A stretch of 64,000 nt of DNA from Deinobacterium chartae (GCF_014202645.1 NZ_JACHHG010000010.1:1-64000), one strand, 5' to 3'. Positions 10,912 to 21,338 are shown, counted from the stretch's first letter. Program-made: numbers and translations. The notes: generated by a model from the sequence alone, not told the origin.

Positions 10912-11670
10912 TCAGTTCGCGCCGCGCCGCTCGCCGATCTTGAACACCACCCGCTGCGGATGGTTCACCGACTTCAGGTACTCGAAGGGTCGGTCCGCCT
11001 CGTCGCGCACCACCGTGCGGTACAGCAGCACCGGGTCCCCCTCGAGCAGCCCGAGTGCGCCCGCCTCGAACGAGGTGGCGTGCGAGACGCTGATCACGCT
11101 CTCCCCCACCCCCGCCCGGATCCCGAAGCGTTCCTCGAGGACCCGGTACAGCGAGGCGTTCCCGGCCAGATCCTCGGCGGCCAGACCCGCAACGCGCGCG
11201 GCGGGCAGGTAGCTGGTCTCGAGGCAAAACGGCAGGTCGTTGACCAGCCGCAGACGCCGGATCACCGCGACCGGGCTGCCCAGCGGCACCTCCAGGCGGG
11301 CACTCACCTTGCTGGGCGCGGGCGCAAACTGAAAATCCAGCAGGCGTCCCCCGGCCTGCCCCCCGGCTGCGGCCACCATCTGGGTGATGCTGTGCAGCTG
11401 CGGGTCGCCCAGCAGCCGGTCCACCTGCGGGGCACTGACCCGGGTTCCGGCGGTGCTGTCGCGCTCGAGCAGCCCCATGCGCACCAGGTTGTCCATGGCC
11501 CTGCGCACGGTCATGCGGCTCACCCCCAACTGCTCGGCCAGCTCGCGCTCGGAGGGGATCTTGTCGCCCGGCGCGTACTCGGTGCCTTCGATCATGTCCT
11601 GCAGCATCTGCTGCACCTGCAGATAGCGCGGAACGTTCGGGGCGGGAGCCTGCTTGGTCATCCCGTTCAT
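10912..11670 (-). CDS. GntR/HutC-family transcriptional regulator (FrlR-like)
   Basis: The 252-aa product has an N-terminal winged helix (YLQVQQMLQDMIEGTEYAPGDK, then SERELAEQLGVSRMTVRRAM near residue 45) and a C-terminal UTRA effector domain (about residues 90-250: VIRRLRLVNDLPFCLETSYLP ... VLLYRTVVRDEADRPFEYLKSVNHP). UTRA regulators sense phosphorylated sugars or related ligands. It lies directly upstream of the frlB operator, so control of frlB-frlD with a phosphorylated fructosamine as inducer is likely. Starts at 11670 and 11661 (MTKQAP) are both possible. Confidence 0.87.
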   Translation of the reverse strand: MNGMTKQAPAPNVPRYLQVQQMLQDMIEGTEYAPGDKIPSERELAEQLGVSRMTVRRAMDNLVRMGLLERDSTAGTRVSAPQVDRLLGDPQLHSITQMVAAAGGQAGGRLLDFQFAPAPSKVSARLEVPLGSPVAVIRRLRLVNDLPFCLETSYLPAARVAGLAAEDLAGNASLYRVLEERFGIRAGVGESVISVSHATSFEAGALGLLEGDPVLLYRTVVRDEADRPFEYLKSVNHPQRVVFKIGERRGAN

Positions 11671-11704
11671 GATGCCCGAGGATCCCGAGCCGCGCAAATC
11701 CCGC

Positions 11705-12931
11705 CTAGGCTGCGGCCCGAGTCGAGCGCGCCACGCGCAGCAGCACAAAGCAGGCGGCGGCACTCAACGCCATCACCACGGTCATGGACAGCGCACCTCC
11801 GGCGGCAAACGCCCCCACCAGCGCTCCGGCAATACCGCTCGAGGCGTTCTGGGTGATGCCCAAGATGGCAGCCGCACTCCCGGTACGCTCGCGCACCGGG
11901 GCCAGCGCCAGGGCGCTGATGTTCGACATCAGGAAGCCGATCGAGGTGACGCAGGCGAACAGCAGCGGCACCAGCACGGACAGCCCCATGCCCAGCAGCC
12001 CGACCGTGACCAGCAGCAGCGCGGCCCACAGCAGGGCCGAGGCACTCGCCCAGGCCACGATCTGCTCGCTCGAGGCGCGGCGCAGCAGCAGGCGGTTGAC
12101 CTGCGAGGCCGCGATCAGTCCCAGGGCGTTGAGGCCAAACAGCCAGCTGAAGGTCTGCGGCGAAACGTGCAGCAGGTCGATGAACACGAACGGCGACCCG
12201 GTGATGTACGACAGCAGCAGCGCCGAGGAACCGCCCGCCGACAGCGCGTAGGCCATGAACGCCCGGTTGCGCAAGAAGCCCGCGTAGGTGCGCGCCGTAT
12301 CGCGCAGCCGCACCCCCCGGCGCCGCTCGATCGGGTGTGTCTCGGGCAGCCACAGCAGCGCTGCCAGACCGCACAGCACGCCAAAAACCGCCAGAATCAC
12401 GAAGATGGTGCGCCAGCTCGACAGCAGCAGCAGTTGCCCGCCCAGCACCGGGGCGGCGATGGGCGCGATTCCCATCACCAGCATCAGCATCGAGAACATG
12501 CTCGCCGCCGAGCGACCCACGAACAGGTCGCGCACGGTCGCGTTGGTGATCACGCCGCCTGCCGCCGCGCCCACCGCCTCGAGGAAGCGCAGGGCGATCA
12601 GGGTCTCGACGTTGGTTGCGACCGCGCACAGCAGCGAGGCCACCACGTACACCGAAACGCCCAACAGCAGCGGACGCTTGCGCCCGTACTTGTCGGACAG
12701 CGGTCCGTAGATCGCCTGGCCCAGCGCCAGCCCGATCAGAAAGGCCGAGAGCGTGAGCTGCACGGCGCCCTCGCGGGCGTTCAGGTCGCGCACGATGTCG
12801 GGCAGGCCCGGCAGGTACATGTCGATCGAGAGCGGTCCGAAGGCCATCAGCGCTCCCAGGATCAGGGTCAGTGCCGTCATCGGCAGGGCAACTCGCGCGG
12901 TTTCTGAAGTCGGGTTCGGTCTGGTAGACAT
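11705..12931 (-). CDS. Bcr/CflA-family MFS drug efflux transporter
   Basis: The 408-aa product has 12 hydrophobic segments and the MFS motif A GPLSDKYGRKRPLLLG near residue 83. The opening ALTLILGALMAFGPLSIDMYLPGLPDIVRDL is the Bcr/CflA subfamily hallmark (SxDMYLPxLP). Such proteins export bicyclomycin, chloramphenicol or sulfonamides by proton antiport. The stop lies 34 bp from the gntR start on the same strand, so readthrough into gntR is possible, but no functional link is evident. Confidence 0.9.
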   Translation of the reverse strand: MSTRPNPTSETARVALPMTALTLILGALMAFGPLSIDMYLPGLPDIVRDLNAREGAVQLTLSAFLIGLALGQAIYGPLSDKYGRKRPLLLGVSVYVVASLLCAVATNVETLIALRFLEAVGAAAGGVITNATVRDLFVGRSAASMFSMLMLVMGIAPIAAPVLGGQLLLLSSWRTIFVILAVFGVLCGLAALLWLPETHPIERRRGVRLRDTARTYAGFLRNRAFMAYALSAGGSSALLLSYITGSPFVFIDLLHVSPQTFSWLFGLNALGLIAASQVNRLLLRRASSEQIVAWASASALLWAALLLVTVGLLGMGLSVLVPLLFACVTSIGFLMSNISALALAPVRERTGSAAAILGITQNASSGIAGALVGAFAAGGALSMTVVMALSAAACFVLLRVARSTRAAA

Positions 12932-13099
12932 ACCAAAGCACTTTACCGCTTTAACGCCTCTGTTTCCGGCGGCCCTGCCCCTGCTTCCGTGAGCTTCTTT
13001 TCCCTAAATCCCGCTTCACTCAAAGGCCACCGGAATCTGCCCCGAGGCGTGCTTACATCAGAGAAGGCAACCCCGGTTCTCTCCGAAAGGACGTGTTCC

Positions 13100-13510
13100 A
13101 TGACCCATCAGCCGCATCCCAGCGAACTGGCCGAGAACTTCATGCGCACCCTGCAGGAGATCGAGCGGCAGCGCGACCCGCAACCCATGCTGGCCTTCTT
13201 CGACGAACAGTCCACCCTGCGCAACCTGGGCCTGCAGGAGCCCATGCACGGCCTCGAGGGCGCCCAGCGTTTCTGGCAGGCTTACCTGGACAATTTCTCC
13301 GAGGTCCGCACCGACTTCAACCGGGTGATCGAAGGCCCGCAGGGCATCGCGCTGGAGTGGGAATCCAGCGGGAAGCTCGGCGACGGGCGCGACTTCCGCT
13401 ACGAGGGCATCACGGTCCTCGAGGTGGACGAAGACAAGGTGCGGCACTTCCGTTCGTACTACGACTCGGCCGCCTTTCTGCCCGAGGGAGCCGGACGGGT
13501 GGCGGGTTAG
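13100..13510 (+). CDS. SnoaL-like (NTF2-fold) protein
   Basis: The 136-aa product from the ATG at 13100 (RBS GAAAGGACG) has the cone-shaped NTF2/SnoaL pattern: MRTLQEIERQRDPQPMLAFFDEQSTLRN, GLEGAQRFWQAYLDNFSEVRTDFNRVIEG and a C-terminal sheet GITVLEVDEDKVRHFRSYYDSAAF. Family members are enzymes or ligand-binding proteins of many kinds; no specific function can be given. It ends 10 bp from the convergent deoR gene. Confidence 0.8.
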   Translation: MTHQPHPSELAENFMRTLQEIERQRDPQPMLAFFDEQSTLRNLGLQEPMHGLEGAQRFWQAYLDNFSEVRTDFNRVIEGPQGIALEWESSGKLGDGRDFRYEGITVLEVDEDKVRHFRSYYDSAAFLPEGAGRVAG

Positions 13511-13520
13511 GCCGCGGCTC

Positions 13521-14294
13521 TCAGCGCCGTTCGGCCTCGAGCACCCGGCACCCGGCGGCCGCAAAGCGGGCCTGCGCGTCCTCGGGGGCGTGCCCGGTCA
13601 CCCAGGTGTCGATCTCCTCGAGGGCGGCAAAGATCGCAAAACCCTTGGGGCCCCACTTGCCGTGGTCGGCCACCAGGATGCTGCGCCGGGTCTGACGCAT
13701 GATGGCGGTCTTCTGGCGGGCCTCGATCAGGTTCGAGTTGGTCAGGCCCCGCTCGGGGTCAATGCTGGTGCAGCCCACAAAGAACAGGTCGTAGCGAAAG
13801 CGTGCGATGGCCTCGAGGGCATCGGGACCGACCAGGCTGTAGGTGCTGTGGTAGTTCTCGCCGCCGATCACGTACAGGTTGCACTCCCCGTTGAGTTCAA
13901 AGGCCACGTTGATGGCGTGGGTGACCACGTGCAGGCTGCGGGCGAGCTGCGGCGCGCGCTTGAGGGCGAGCGCCACCTCGAGGGCGGTGGTTCCCGCGTC
14001 GATGTAGACGGTCTGCCCCGGCTCGATCAGCGCAAGGGCGCGCTCGCCGATGCGCGCCTTCTCGTCGCGCCCGATCTGCTGGCGCTCCTGGTAGATCTGG
14101 TCCTGGCTGGCGAGCGTGGCTCCGCCGTGCACCTTGCGGATCAGGCCGCGCTCGGCGAGCAGGTCGAGGTCGCGGCGGACGGTGCTGCCGCTGATCCCGA
14201 GGCGTTCGGAGATCTCGGTGGTACGGCAGGCTCCGCGTTCCATCAGCAGTTTCAGGATCAGGTTCAGGCGTTCGTCGGCAAGCGGTTGGGTCAT
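13521..14294 (-). CDS. DeoR-family regulator of the fructose PTS operon
   Basis: The 257-aa product starts [17 protein letters not shown]; the winged helix ([36 protein letters not shown], residues about 22-58) is the DeoR signature. The C-terminal DeoRC sensor ([15 protein letters not shown], then [27 protein letters not shown]) binds sugar phosphates. It is divergent from fruB-fruK-fruA, so it likely represses that operon with fructose 1-phosphate or a bisphosphate as inducer, as for FruR in other bacteria (inference). Confidence 0.9.
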   Translation of the reverse strand: MTQPLADERLNLILKLLMERGACRTTEISERLGISGSTVRRDLDLLAERGLIRKVHGGATLASQDQIYQERQQIGRDEKARIGERALALIEPGQTVYIDAGTTALEVALALKRAPQLARSLHVVTHAINVAFELNGECNLYVIGGENYHSTYSLVGPDALEAIARFRYDLFFVGCTSIDPERGLTNSNLIEARQKTAIMRQTRRSILVADHGKWGPKGFAIFAALEEIDTWVTGHAPEDAQARFAAAGCRVLEAERR

Positions 14295-14375
14295 AGGACG
14301 CGTTCCTGGCGCCATGGTAACGCATCGGAACCGGGCCTCGGCCGGGCCGGTCGGCAAGAAAGCGTGAGCAAACGC

Positions 14376-14404
14376 TTGTCAGGACGCATATCGCCAATTA
14401 TAAT
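14376..14404 (+). promoter_or_regulatory. fruB operon promoter
   Basis: TTGTCA (14376-14381), a 17-bp spacer and TATAAT (14399-14404) form a near-perfect sigma-70 promoter 72 bp upstream of fruB. The surrounding AT-rich 45 bases contain CACAA (14406-14410) and TTGTG (14429-14433) arms and the near-palindrome ACGCAAATTTCGT, candidate DeoR operator parts. Confidence 0.8.
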
Positions 14405-14475
14405 CACAAATACGCAAATTTCGTCATAGTTGTGCAATCCTTCTCAAAACCCGCGCTTCGCGCCCTGGAGAACCC

Positions 14476-16941
14476 ATGATCAGACTGCCCGCTCATCTCG
14501 TCCGACTTGCCGCCACACCGCGCGACAAGGACGAGGCCATCGCCCAGGTCGCCCAACTGCTGGTCGACGCCGGGAACGTCCCGCCCGACTACGTTCAGGG
14601 CATGCTGCGCCGCGAACACACCGCCAACACCTACCTGGGCAACGGCGTGGCCATCCCGCACGGCGTTCCCGAGGACAAGGACCTGATTCGCGAAACCGGC
14701 ATTGCGGTCTTGCAGGTCCCGCAGGGGGTCTCCTGGACCGAAGCGGGCGAAGCGGCCCGCCTGATCGTCGGCATCGCCGCCCGCTCGGACGAGCACCTCG
14801 AGGTGCTGCGCCGCCTGACCCGCGTGCTCGCCGACCCGGCACAGGTGGACGAGCTGACCCGCACCGCCGACCCCGCGCGCATCATCGAGGCTCTCACCGG
14901 CGAGCGCGCCGCAGCCACTCCGGCTGCCCCGGCCGTCTCCACCCTGCCCTACCGCACCGAGCTGCGGCTGCCCAATCCCGCCGGCATGCATGCCCGCCCC
15001 GCTACCCAGCTCGCCCAGCTGGTCAAGGCGCACGGCGGACGGGTGCAACTCAGCTACGGCGGCGCCTTGGCCGACGCCAGCTCGATGATGAGCGTGCTGC
15101 AGCTCGGCCTCCCGGCCGGAGCGACCTTCGAGCTGAGTGCGGACGACCCGGCCACGCTGCAAGCGCTGCGCGACGCGGTCGCAGCCGGACTGGGCGACGA
15201 CCTGAGCGCTCCCGCCAGCGCCCAAGCGCCCGAGCGCGTCGCCCCGGCGTGGGAGCCGCAGCGTGTGAGCGCCACCATCGAAGGTGTTCCCGCCTCGGGC
15301 GGTCTGGTGGTCGGCGTCACGCGCCAGCACCGCACCGAGCGCCTGCAGGTCAGCGATGAGGGCGTCAGCGACCCCGCCCTCGAGGCCACCCGCCTGGACG
15401 CGGCCATTGCGGCGGCCCGCCAGGACCTGCACGACCTCGCGCGCGAGGTGGGTGAAAGCCTCGGCCGCGAGCGCGCGGCCATCTTCGAGGCCCACGCCGC
15501 CCTGCTCGAGGACGAGGCCGTGATCCAAGACACCGTGCGGCGCATTCTCGACGGGCACTCGGTCGCCTGGGCCTACCAGGCGGTCATGAACGAGCGCATT
15601 GCCCAGTTGCAACGCCTCGACGACCCCAACCTGGCCGCCCGCGCCGCCGACCTTGGCGACGTACAGGGCCGGGTGCTGCGCAAGCTGCTGGGCCTGCCCG
15701 AACCGCAGCTGACCAGCGGGCAGCCGGTGGTGCTGATCGCCCACGACCTGACGCCCTCGGACACCGCCACCCTGGATCCGGGCAGCGTGCTGGGCTTTTG
15801 CACCGCCGTGGGCGGGCCGACCTCGCACACCGCCATCATCGCGCGCGGCCTGGGGCTACCCGCCATTGTCGCCGCCGGCGAAGGCGTTCTGAACATTCCC
15901 GACGGCACGCCCTGCATCCTCGACGGTGCCAGCGGACGGCTGTACCTCGAGCCCTCCGAGGCGGACCGCCTCGAGGCTGCCGCACGCCGTGAGCAGGCCG
16001 AACGCGATCAGGCCGCCGCGCGCGAGGCGCGCCACCAGCCCGCCACCACCCGCGACGGGCACCGCGTGGAGGTCGCCGCCAACATCAACCGCGCCTCCGA
16101 CGCCGCCTCGGCCCTCGAAGCCGGAGCCGAGGGCGTGGGCCTGATGCGCACCGAGTTCTTGTTCCTCGAGCGCGACAGCATCCCCAGCGAGGAGGAGCAG
16201 GAGCGCGAGTACCGCGCCATGGCCGAGTCCCTGGCGGGCCGCCCGCTGATCATCCGCACGCTGGATATCGGCGGCGACAAGGAAGTGCCCTACCTGGGCC
16301 TGGCGCGCGAGGACAACTCGTTTCTGGGCATGCGCGGCATCCGGCTGTGCTTCGAGCGCCCCGACCTGTTCGTGCCGCAGCTGCGCGCCATCTACCGCGC
16401 CGCGCGCCACGGCGACGTGCGGATCATGTTCCCCATGATCTCCACCCTCGAGGACTTCCGCCGCGCAAAAGGCATCGCCGAGGCCGTGCGCGCCGAACTC
16501 GGGGCCCCGCAGGTCCCGCTGGGCATCATGGTGGAAGTTCCCAGCGCCGCCCTGCTGGCCGAGGAGTTCGCGCGCGAGGTCGACTTCTTCTCGATCGGCA
16601 CCAACGACCTCACCCAGTACACCCTGGCCATGGACCGCCTGCACCCGCAGCTGGCCCGCCAGACCGACGCCCTGCACCCGGCGGTGCTGCGCATGATCGA
16701 CACGACCGTGCGCGCCGCGCAGCGCCACGGCCGCTGGGTCGGTGTGTGCGGCGGCGCTGCCGGCGAGCCGCTGGGCGCTTTGCTGCTCAGCGGCCTGGGT
16801 GTGCACGAGCTCAGCGTCAGCGTGCCGCAGGTCCCGGCCGTCAAGGCCGCGCTGCGCGAGCACAGCATGACCGAGCTGCGCGAACTGGCCGCCCGGGCCC
16901 TCACCTGCGCGAGTGCGGCCGAAGTCAGGGCGCTGGTATGA
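14476..16941 (+). CDS. fruB: PTS multiphosphoryl transfer protein (EIIA-Fru / HPr / EI fusion)
   Basis: The 821-aa cytoplasmic protein relays phosphate from PEP to the fructose permease. Order: EIIA(Fru) at residues 1-145 with the phospho-His in [13 protein letters not shown]; HPr at about 155-240 with the phospho-His in [12 protein letters not shown]; enzyme I from about 260 with the phospho-His in [19 protein letters not shown] (about residue 455), [13 protein letters not shown] and the C-terminal PEP-binding barrel ([15 protein letters not shown], then GVCGGAAGE). Carrying all three in one chain makes the fructose PTS independent of a separate PtsHI. The RBS GGAGAA precedes the ATG. It ends in an ATGA overlap with fruK. 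Confidence 0.95.
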   Translation: MIRLPAHLVRLAATPRDKDEAIAQVAQLLVDAGNVPPDYVQGMLRREHTANTYLGNGVAIPHGVPEDKDLIRETGIAVLQVPQGVSWTEAGEAARLIVGIAARSDEHLEVLRRLTRVLADPAQVDELTRTADPARIIEALTGERAAATPAAPAVSTLPYRTELRLPNPAGMHARPATQLAQLVKAHGGRVQLSYGGALADASSMMSVLQLGLPAGATFELSADDPATLQALRDAVAAGLGDDLSAPASAQAPERVAPAWEPQRVSATIEGVPASGGLVVGVTRQHRTERLQVSDEGVSDPALEATRLDAAIAAARQDLHDLAREVGESLGRERAAIFEAHAALLEDEAVIQDTVRRILDGHSVAWAYQAVMNERIAQLQRLDDPNLAARAADLGDVQGRVLRKLLGLPEPQLTSGQPVVLIAHDLTPSDTATLDPGSVLGFCTAVGGPTSHTAIIARGLGLPAIVAAGEGVLNIPDGTPCILDGASGRLYLEPSEADRLEAAARREQAERDQAAAREARHQPATTRDGHRVEVAANINRASDAASALEAGAEGVGLMRTEFLFLERDSIPSEEEQEREYRAMAESLAGRPLIIRTLDIGGDKEVPYLGLAREDNSFLGMRGIRLCFERPDLFVPQLRAIYRAARHGDVRIMFPMISTLEDFRRAKGIAEAVRAELGAPQVPLGIMVEVPSAALLAEEFAREVDFFSIGTNDLTQYTLAMDRLHPQLARQTDALHPAVLRMIDTTVRAAQRHGRWVGVCGGAAGEPLGALLLSGLGVHELSVSVPQVPAVKAALREHSMTELRELAARALTCASAAEVRALV

Positions 16942-17885
16942 GGGTTGCGACCTTAACCCTCAATCCGGCGCTGGACCTGACCGTGCACCTCAGCGGCCTG
17001 CAACCCGGCGAGGTGAACACCGCCACCTCGGCCCGCAGCGACGCGGGCGGCAAGGGCGTCAACGTCGCGTCCTTCCTGGCCGACTGGGGCCTGCAGGTCA
17101 CCGCCACGGGCCTGCTCGGGCAGGCCAACGCCCGTCCCTTCGAGGAACTGCTCGCCTCCAAGGGCATCGCCGACGCCTTCGTGCGGGTCACGGGCGAAAA
17201 CCGCGTGGGCGTGAAACTGGTCGACGACCGCTCGCAGCAGACCACCGACATCAACCTGCCCGGCCTCGAGGTGGACGCAGCGTCCCTGGAAGCCCTCAGG
17301 GCCCGGGTGCGCGAACTGGCCCCCCGGCATGACACCTTCGTGCTGGCCGGCAGCCTGCCGCGCGGGGTCGCGGCCAGCACCTACGCGGAACTGATTCGTG
17401 AGCTGCGCGCACACGGGGCAAATGCCGTCCTCGACAGCAGCGGGCGGGCCCTGAGCGAGGCGCTGCACGCCGCTCCGGGCATCATCAAGCCCAACATCCA
17501 CGAACTCGAGGCGCTGCTGGGCCGACGCCTCGAGGACGAGGCCGCCGTGCTGGCCGCCGCACACGATCTGCTGCGCGGCGGTCCGGAGCTGGTGATCGTT
17601 TCGATGGGCGAGCGTGGGGCCCTGTTCGTCACGGCCGACCAGGCCCTCAGGGCCGTTCCGCCGCGCGTGCAGGTCATCAGCACGGTTGGGGCCGGCGACG
17701 CGATGGTGGCGGGCACCGTGGCCGCCCGCGCCGCCGGACTCGACCTCGAGGGCACTGCGCGGCTCGCCACCGCCTTCTCGGTCGGGGCCATCACCCGCCC
17801 GGGCGCGCACCTGCCGCCCCGGGACGAACTCGAAAGCATCCGGCAAAACGTCCGCGTCAGCGCAGCGGACGCGTGGGCACGGTAA
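16938..17885 (+). CDS. fruK: 1-phosphofructokinase
   Basis: Phosphorylates fructose 1-phosphate, the product of FruA import, to fructose 1,6-bisphosphate. The 315-aa PfkB-family protein begins [21 protein letters not shown], has [17 protein letters not shown] near residue 36 and the catalytic [15 protein letters not shown] near residue 248, the pattern of FruK/LacC. It is coupled to fruB (ATGA) and 14 bp upstream of fruA. Confidence 0.94.
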   Translation: MRVATLTLNPALDLTVHLSGLQPGEVNTATSARSDAGGKGVNVASFLADWGLQVTATGLLGQANARPFEELLASKGIADAFVRVTGENRVGVKLVDDRSQQTTDINLPGLEVDAASLEALRARVRELAPRHDTFVLAGSLPRGVAASTYAELIRELRAHGANAVLDSSGRALSEALHAAPGIIKPNIHELEALLGRRLEDEAAVLAAAHDLLRGGPELVIVSMGERGALFVTADQALRAVPPRVQVISTVGAGDAMVAGTVAARAAGLDLEGTARLATAFSVGAITRPGAHLPPRDELESIRQNVRVSAADAWAR

Positions 17886-17899
17886 GGAAGGAAGATCTC

Positions 17900-19693
17900 A
17901 TGGCAAGAATCGTCGCTGTCACGGCATGCCCTACCGGCATCGCCCACACCTACATGGCCGCCGAGGCCCTGCAACGCGCGGCCCGCGCGGCCGGACACAG
18001 CCTGCGCGTGGAAACGCAGGGCTCGGTGGGAGCCCAAGATGTCCTCACCCCCGACGAGATCGAGGCCGCCGACGCGGTGATCCTGGCGGTTGACGCCAGC
18101 GTGGACCGCGCGCGCTTCGCGGGCAAGCGCCTGATCGAGGTCAGCACTTCGGAGGCCATCCGCAATGCGCCCGGCGTTCTCGAGCAGGCCGTGGGCAGCG
18201 CTGCCGCCCCCGCGGCCGCCCCGGCCCAGACGGGCGAGCTGCGTATCGTGGGCATCACCTCCTGCCCCACCGGCATCGCGCACACCTTCATGGCCGCCGA
18301 AGGCCTCGAGGGCGGCGCGCGGACGCTGGGCCACACCATCAAGGTCGAGACCCAGGGCTCGGTGGGCGCGGGTAATGCCCTGACCCCGCAGGACATCGCC
18401 CAGGCGGACCTGGTGGTCATCGCCGCCGACACCAACGTGGACCTGTCACGCTTCGCGGGCAAGCGGCTGTACCAGACCGGCACCAAGCCCGCCATCAAAG
18501 ACGGTGCGGCCGTCATCCGTCAGGCCCTCGAGCAGGCCCGCCCCCACGGCGCTGCGGCGGGCACCGCGGCCGACGCGTCTGGCCGCGAGGACGCCGACTA
18601 CCTGGCCTCGATCCAGGCGGGCAAGTCACAGCGCAAGCCGCAGTTCAGCGCCTACCGTCACCTGATGACCGGCGTGTCCTTCATGCTGCCCTTTGTGGTC
18701 GCCGGCGGCTTGCTGATCGCCCTGGCCTTTGCCATCGGCGGCATCTACGTTTTCCAGGACCAGTACGCGGGCACGCTGGGCAACACGCTGTTCAAGATCG
18801 GCTCGAACGGGGCCTTCGGGCTGTTCATCCCGGTGCTGGCCGGCTACATCGCCTTCAGCATCGCCGACCGCCCCGGCCTCGCGCCCGGCATGGTGGGCGG
18901 CTTCCTGGCGGTCCTCACCGGCAGTGGCTTCCTGGGCGGCATCGCGGCCGGCTTTCTGGCCGGTTACATCACCTTCTACCTCAACCGGGGTATCCGGCTG
19001 CCGCGCACCCTCGAGGGCCTCAAGCCCACCCTGATCCTGCCGCTGCTGGGCACCCTGCTCACCGGCCTGCTGATGATGTACGTGGTCGGCACCCCGGTCG
19101 CCACGGTCATGACCGCCCTCACCGAGTGGCTCAGGGGGTTGCAGTCCACCTCGGCAGGCGTACTGGGTGCCCTGCTGGGTGCGATGATGTCCTTTGACAT
19201 GGGAGGGCCGCTGAACAAGGCCGCCTACACGTTCTCCACCGGTCTGCTCGGCAGCGAGGTCTACGGCCCGATGGCCGCCGCAATGGTCGCGGGCATGACG
19301 CCCCCGCTGGGTCTGGCCCTGGCCAGTTGGCTGTTCAAGAACCGCTTTACCACCGACGAGCGCGAGGCGGGCAAGGCCGCCGCAGTGCTGGGCCTGGCCT
19401 TCATCACCGAGGGGGCCATCCCCTTCGCCGCGCGCGATCCGCTGCGGGTGATTCCCAGCCTGGTCGTCGGCTCGGCCGTAGCCGGAGCGATCAGCATGAT
19501 CGCGGGCTGCACGCTGCGCGTTCCGCACGGCGGCGTCTTCGTGCTGTTCATTCCCAACGCGGTCACCAACTTGCCGATGTACATCGTGGCCCTGCTGACC
19601 GGCACGGTCATCACCGCCCTGATGCTGCTCCTGCTCAAGCGCCCGCTTGCGGGCACTCCCCGCACCCAGGACGCTCCGGTCGCGGCGGACTGA
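17900..19693 (+). CDS. fruA: PTS fructose permease, IIB'-IIB-IIC
   Basis: The 597-aa membrane protein imports fructose as fructose 1-phosphate. Two tandem IIB domains (about residues 1-105 and 115-215) both keep the phospho-Cys in CPTGIAHT, so neither is degenerate at that site. The IIC domain (about 235-590) begins [24 protein letters not shown] and includes [14 protein letters not shown] and [17 protein letters not shown]-type motifs (here [14 protein letters not shown]). The ATG at 17900 has RBS AAGGAAG; a start at 17873 is less likely. The last gene of the operon. Confidence 0.95.
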   Translation: MARIVAVTACPTGIAHTYMAAEALQRAARAAGHSLRVETQGSVGAQDVLTPDEIEAADAVILAVDASVDRARFAGKRLIEVSTSEAIRNAPGVLEQAVGSAAAPAAAPAQTGELRIVGITSCPTGIAHTFMAAEGLEGGARTLGHTIKVETQGSVGAGNALTPQDIAQADLVVIAADTNVDLSRFAGKRLYQTGTKPAIKDGAAVIRQALEQARPHGAAAGTAADASGREDADYLASIQAGKSQRKPQFSAYRHLMTGVSFMLPFVVAGGLLIALAFAIGGIYVFQDQYAGTLGNTLFKIGSNGAFGLFIPVLAGYIAFSIADRPGLAPGMVGGFLAVLTGSGFLGGIAAGFLAGYITFYLNRGIRLPRTLEGLKPTLILPLLGTLLTGLLMMYVVGTPVATVMTALTEWLRGLQSTSAGVLGALLGAMMSFDMGGPLNKAAYTFSTGLLGSEVYGPMAAAMVAGMTPPLGLALASWLFKNRFTTDEREAGKAAAVLGLAFITEGAIPFAARDPLRVIPSLVVGSAVAGAISMIAGCTLRVPHGGVFVLFIPNAVTNLPMYIVALLTGTVITALMLLLLKRPLAGTPRTQDAPVAAD

Positions 19694-19698
19694 ATCCG

Positions 19699-19749
19699 GT
19701 CAGGCGGCGGGCACCTCGGGCAAGTTGCCCGAGGTGCCCGCCGCCTGAC
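19699..19749. terminator. Bidirectional terminator between fruA and tmk
   Basis: A perfect 25-bp inverted repeat (19699-19723 with 19725-19749) around a single central base lies between the convergent fruA and tmk genes. It starts 5 nt after the fruA stop and would form a very stable hairpin in either transcript. Confidence 0.88.
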
Positions 19750-19758
19750 GTTTCCGGC

Positions 19759-20400
19759 TTACTCGGGCCGTCCGGCAGGCAGGTAACGCAGGCTCGAACG
19801 CAGCACCTCGAGGATCTCGGCGGTGATCTCGGGCTCCGGACGGGTCGCATCGAGCACGTAGATCCGCTCGGGCTGGGCGCGGGCCAGCTCCAGAAAACCC
19901 TCGCGCACCCGGGCGTGAAAGGACAGGTCAGCCCGCTCGAGGCGGTCAGGCTGGCCCTTGCGGGCGGCGCGCTCGAGGCCGATGCGGGGGTCAAGGTCAA
20001 ACAGGAAGGTCAGGTGGGGCCGGAGCCCCCCGGTGGCCTGCCAGGTCACGTCTTCCACGAACTCGAGCGGCAGGCCGCGCCCGTGCCCCTGGTAGGCCAT
20101 GCTCGAGTCGGCGTAGCGGTCACAGATGACCACCTCGCCGCGCTCGAGCGCCGGGCGGATCACGTCCCGCACCAGTTGGGCACGGCTGGCGCTGTACAGC
20201 AAAAACTCGGCGACCGGGGCCACCTCGATCTCGGCGTACAGCACCGCCTCACGCACCCGGTCACCCAGCGGCGTTCCGCCCGGCTCGCGGGTCTCGAGGA
20301 CCGCGCGGCCCTCGGCGCGCAGGGCGGCCGCGAGGTGGCGTGCTTGCGTGCTCTTGCCGGCACCCTCGGGCCCCTCGAGGGAAATAAACAGGCCGCTCAC
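19759..20400 (-). CDS. tmk: Thymidylate kinase
   Basis: Phosphorylates dTMP to dTDP. The 213-aa product starts at GTG 20400 (RBS AGAGGG) and reads VSGLFISLEGPEGAGKSTQA with the P-loop at once, followed by TREPGGTPLGDRVRE and the DRYADSSMAYQGHGR dTMP-binding motif near residue 95. The coding frame extends far upstream but without family similarity and through the Nif3 gene. It is 28 bp downstream of the Nif3-like gene. Confidence 0.95.
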   Translation of the reverse strand: MSGLFISLEGPEGAGKSTQARHLAAALRAEGRAVLETREPGGTPLGDRVREAVLYAEIEVAPVAEFLLYSASRAQLVRDVIRPALERGEVVICDRYADSSMAYQGHGRGLPLEFVEDVTWQATGGLRPHLTFLFDLDPRIGLERAARKGQPDRLERADLSFHARVREGFLELARAQPERIYVLDATRPEPEITAEILEVLRSSLRYLPAGRPE

Positions 20401-20428
20401 CGCGCTACCCTCTCGCGACCGGCGGGGC

Positions 20429-21196
20429 TCACAGTCCGGTGGGCGCGTGGATGAACTGCCAGGGGATCCCGAAGGTCTCCTCGATCTTGATCGCCAGGGC
20501 GCGCACGCCGAAGGTCTCGGTCTCGTAGTGCCCGGCGTACACCGCATTGATGCCGTTCTCGAACGAATCGTGGAAGGTCGCGTGCCGCGGCTCGCCGGTG
20601 ATGAAGGTATCGAGCCCCTCGCGGGCCGCTTCGGGCAGATTGCTCGAGGCGTCACCGGAGACGATCCCCACCCGGCGCACCTCGCCCGGGCCGCCGCCGT
20701 GCACCAGGCAGATCTCGCCGGTGGTCTTCTGAATGCGGTCCGCCAAGCCCTGCAGGTCGAGGGGAAGCGGCAGCGTTCCCTTGACGCCCACCTTCTGGCC
20801 CCGGAACGAACCGAAGGGCTCGACGTTCTCGAGACCCAGGGCCTGGGCCAGCACGGCGTTGTTGCCCACCTCGGGGTGAGCGTCGAGCGGCAGATGGGAG
20901 ACGTACAGGTTTAAGCCGCCCTCGATGGCCGCGCGGACCCGGCGGTAATGGGCCCCGGTGATCAGCTGCTGCTGTCCCCAGAACAGGCCGTGGTGCGCGA
21001 TCAGCATGTCCGCGCCGGACTCGACCGCCTCGGTGATGGTCCGCAGCGAGGAGTCCACCGCGACGGCGATGCGGGTGATCTCGGGACGTCCTTCGATCTG
21101 CAAGCCGTTGGCGCTGGGGTCATTGAACTTGGAGACCTCGAGGTAGTCGCCCAGCCAGGCTACGAGGTCGTCACGGAGAATGGGGCCGTTGCTCAT
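20429..21196 (-). CDS. Nif3-like dinuclear metal center protein
   Basis: The 255-aa product belongs to the Nif3/YbgI/YqfO family (annotated GTP cyclohydrolase I type 2 in some databases, true role debated). Metal ligands are visible: DMLIAHHGLFWG near residue 63 with the HH pair, a further His in YVSHLPLDAHPEVGNN near residue 100, and the C-terminal FHDSFENGINAVYAGHYETE with H and E ligands near residue 225. The N-terminus LEVSKFNDPSANGLQIEG is characteristic. Confidence 0.92.
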   Translation of the reverse strand: MSNGPILRDDLVAWLGDYLEVSKFNDPSANGLQIEGRPEITRIAVAVDSSLRTITEAVESGADMLIAHHGLFWGQQQLITGAHYRRVRAAIEGGLNLYVSHLPLDAHPEVGNNAVLAQALGLENVEPFGSFRGQKVGVKGTLPLPLDLQGLADRIQKTTGEICLVHGGGPGEVRRVGIVSGDASSNLPEAAREGLDTFITGEPRHATFHDSFENGINAVYAGHYETETFGVRALAIKIEETFGIPWQFIHAPTGL

Positions 21197-21277
21197 GCTC
21201 CCTATTGTAGCGGCCCGCCCGGCGGCTGCCCGAACGTCCGCACGGCCCGGCCTGCTCTCCGGAAAACAGGTCAGCCG

Positions 21278-21286
21278 TGGTAGAGT
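21278..21286 (+). promoter_or_regulatory. Candidate extended -10 promoter of the first propeller lipoprotein
   Basis: TGGTAGAGT (TG at 21278-21279, TAGAGT at 21281-21286) is an extended -10 motif 53 bp upstream of the TTG start at 21339. I see no convincing -35 box. Confidence 0.4.
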
Positions 21287-21338
21287 GAGTTCGCGCTCTC
21301 ACCCACAACTCACACATCATCTCCGGGAGGCCGCACTC

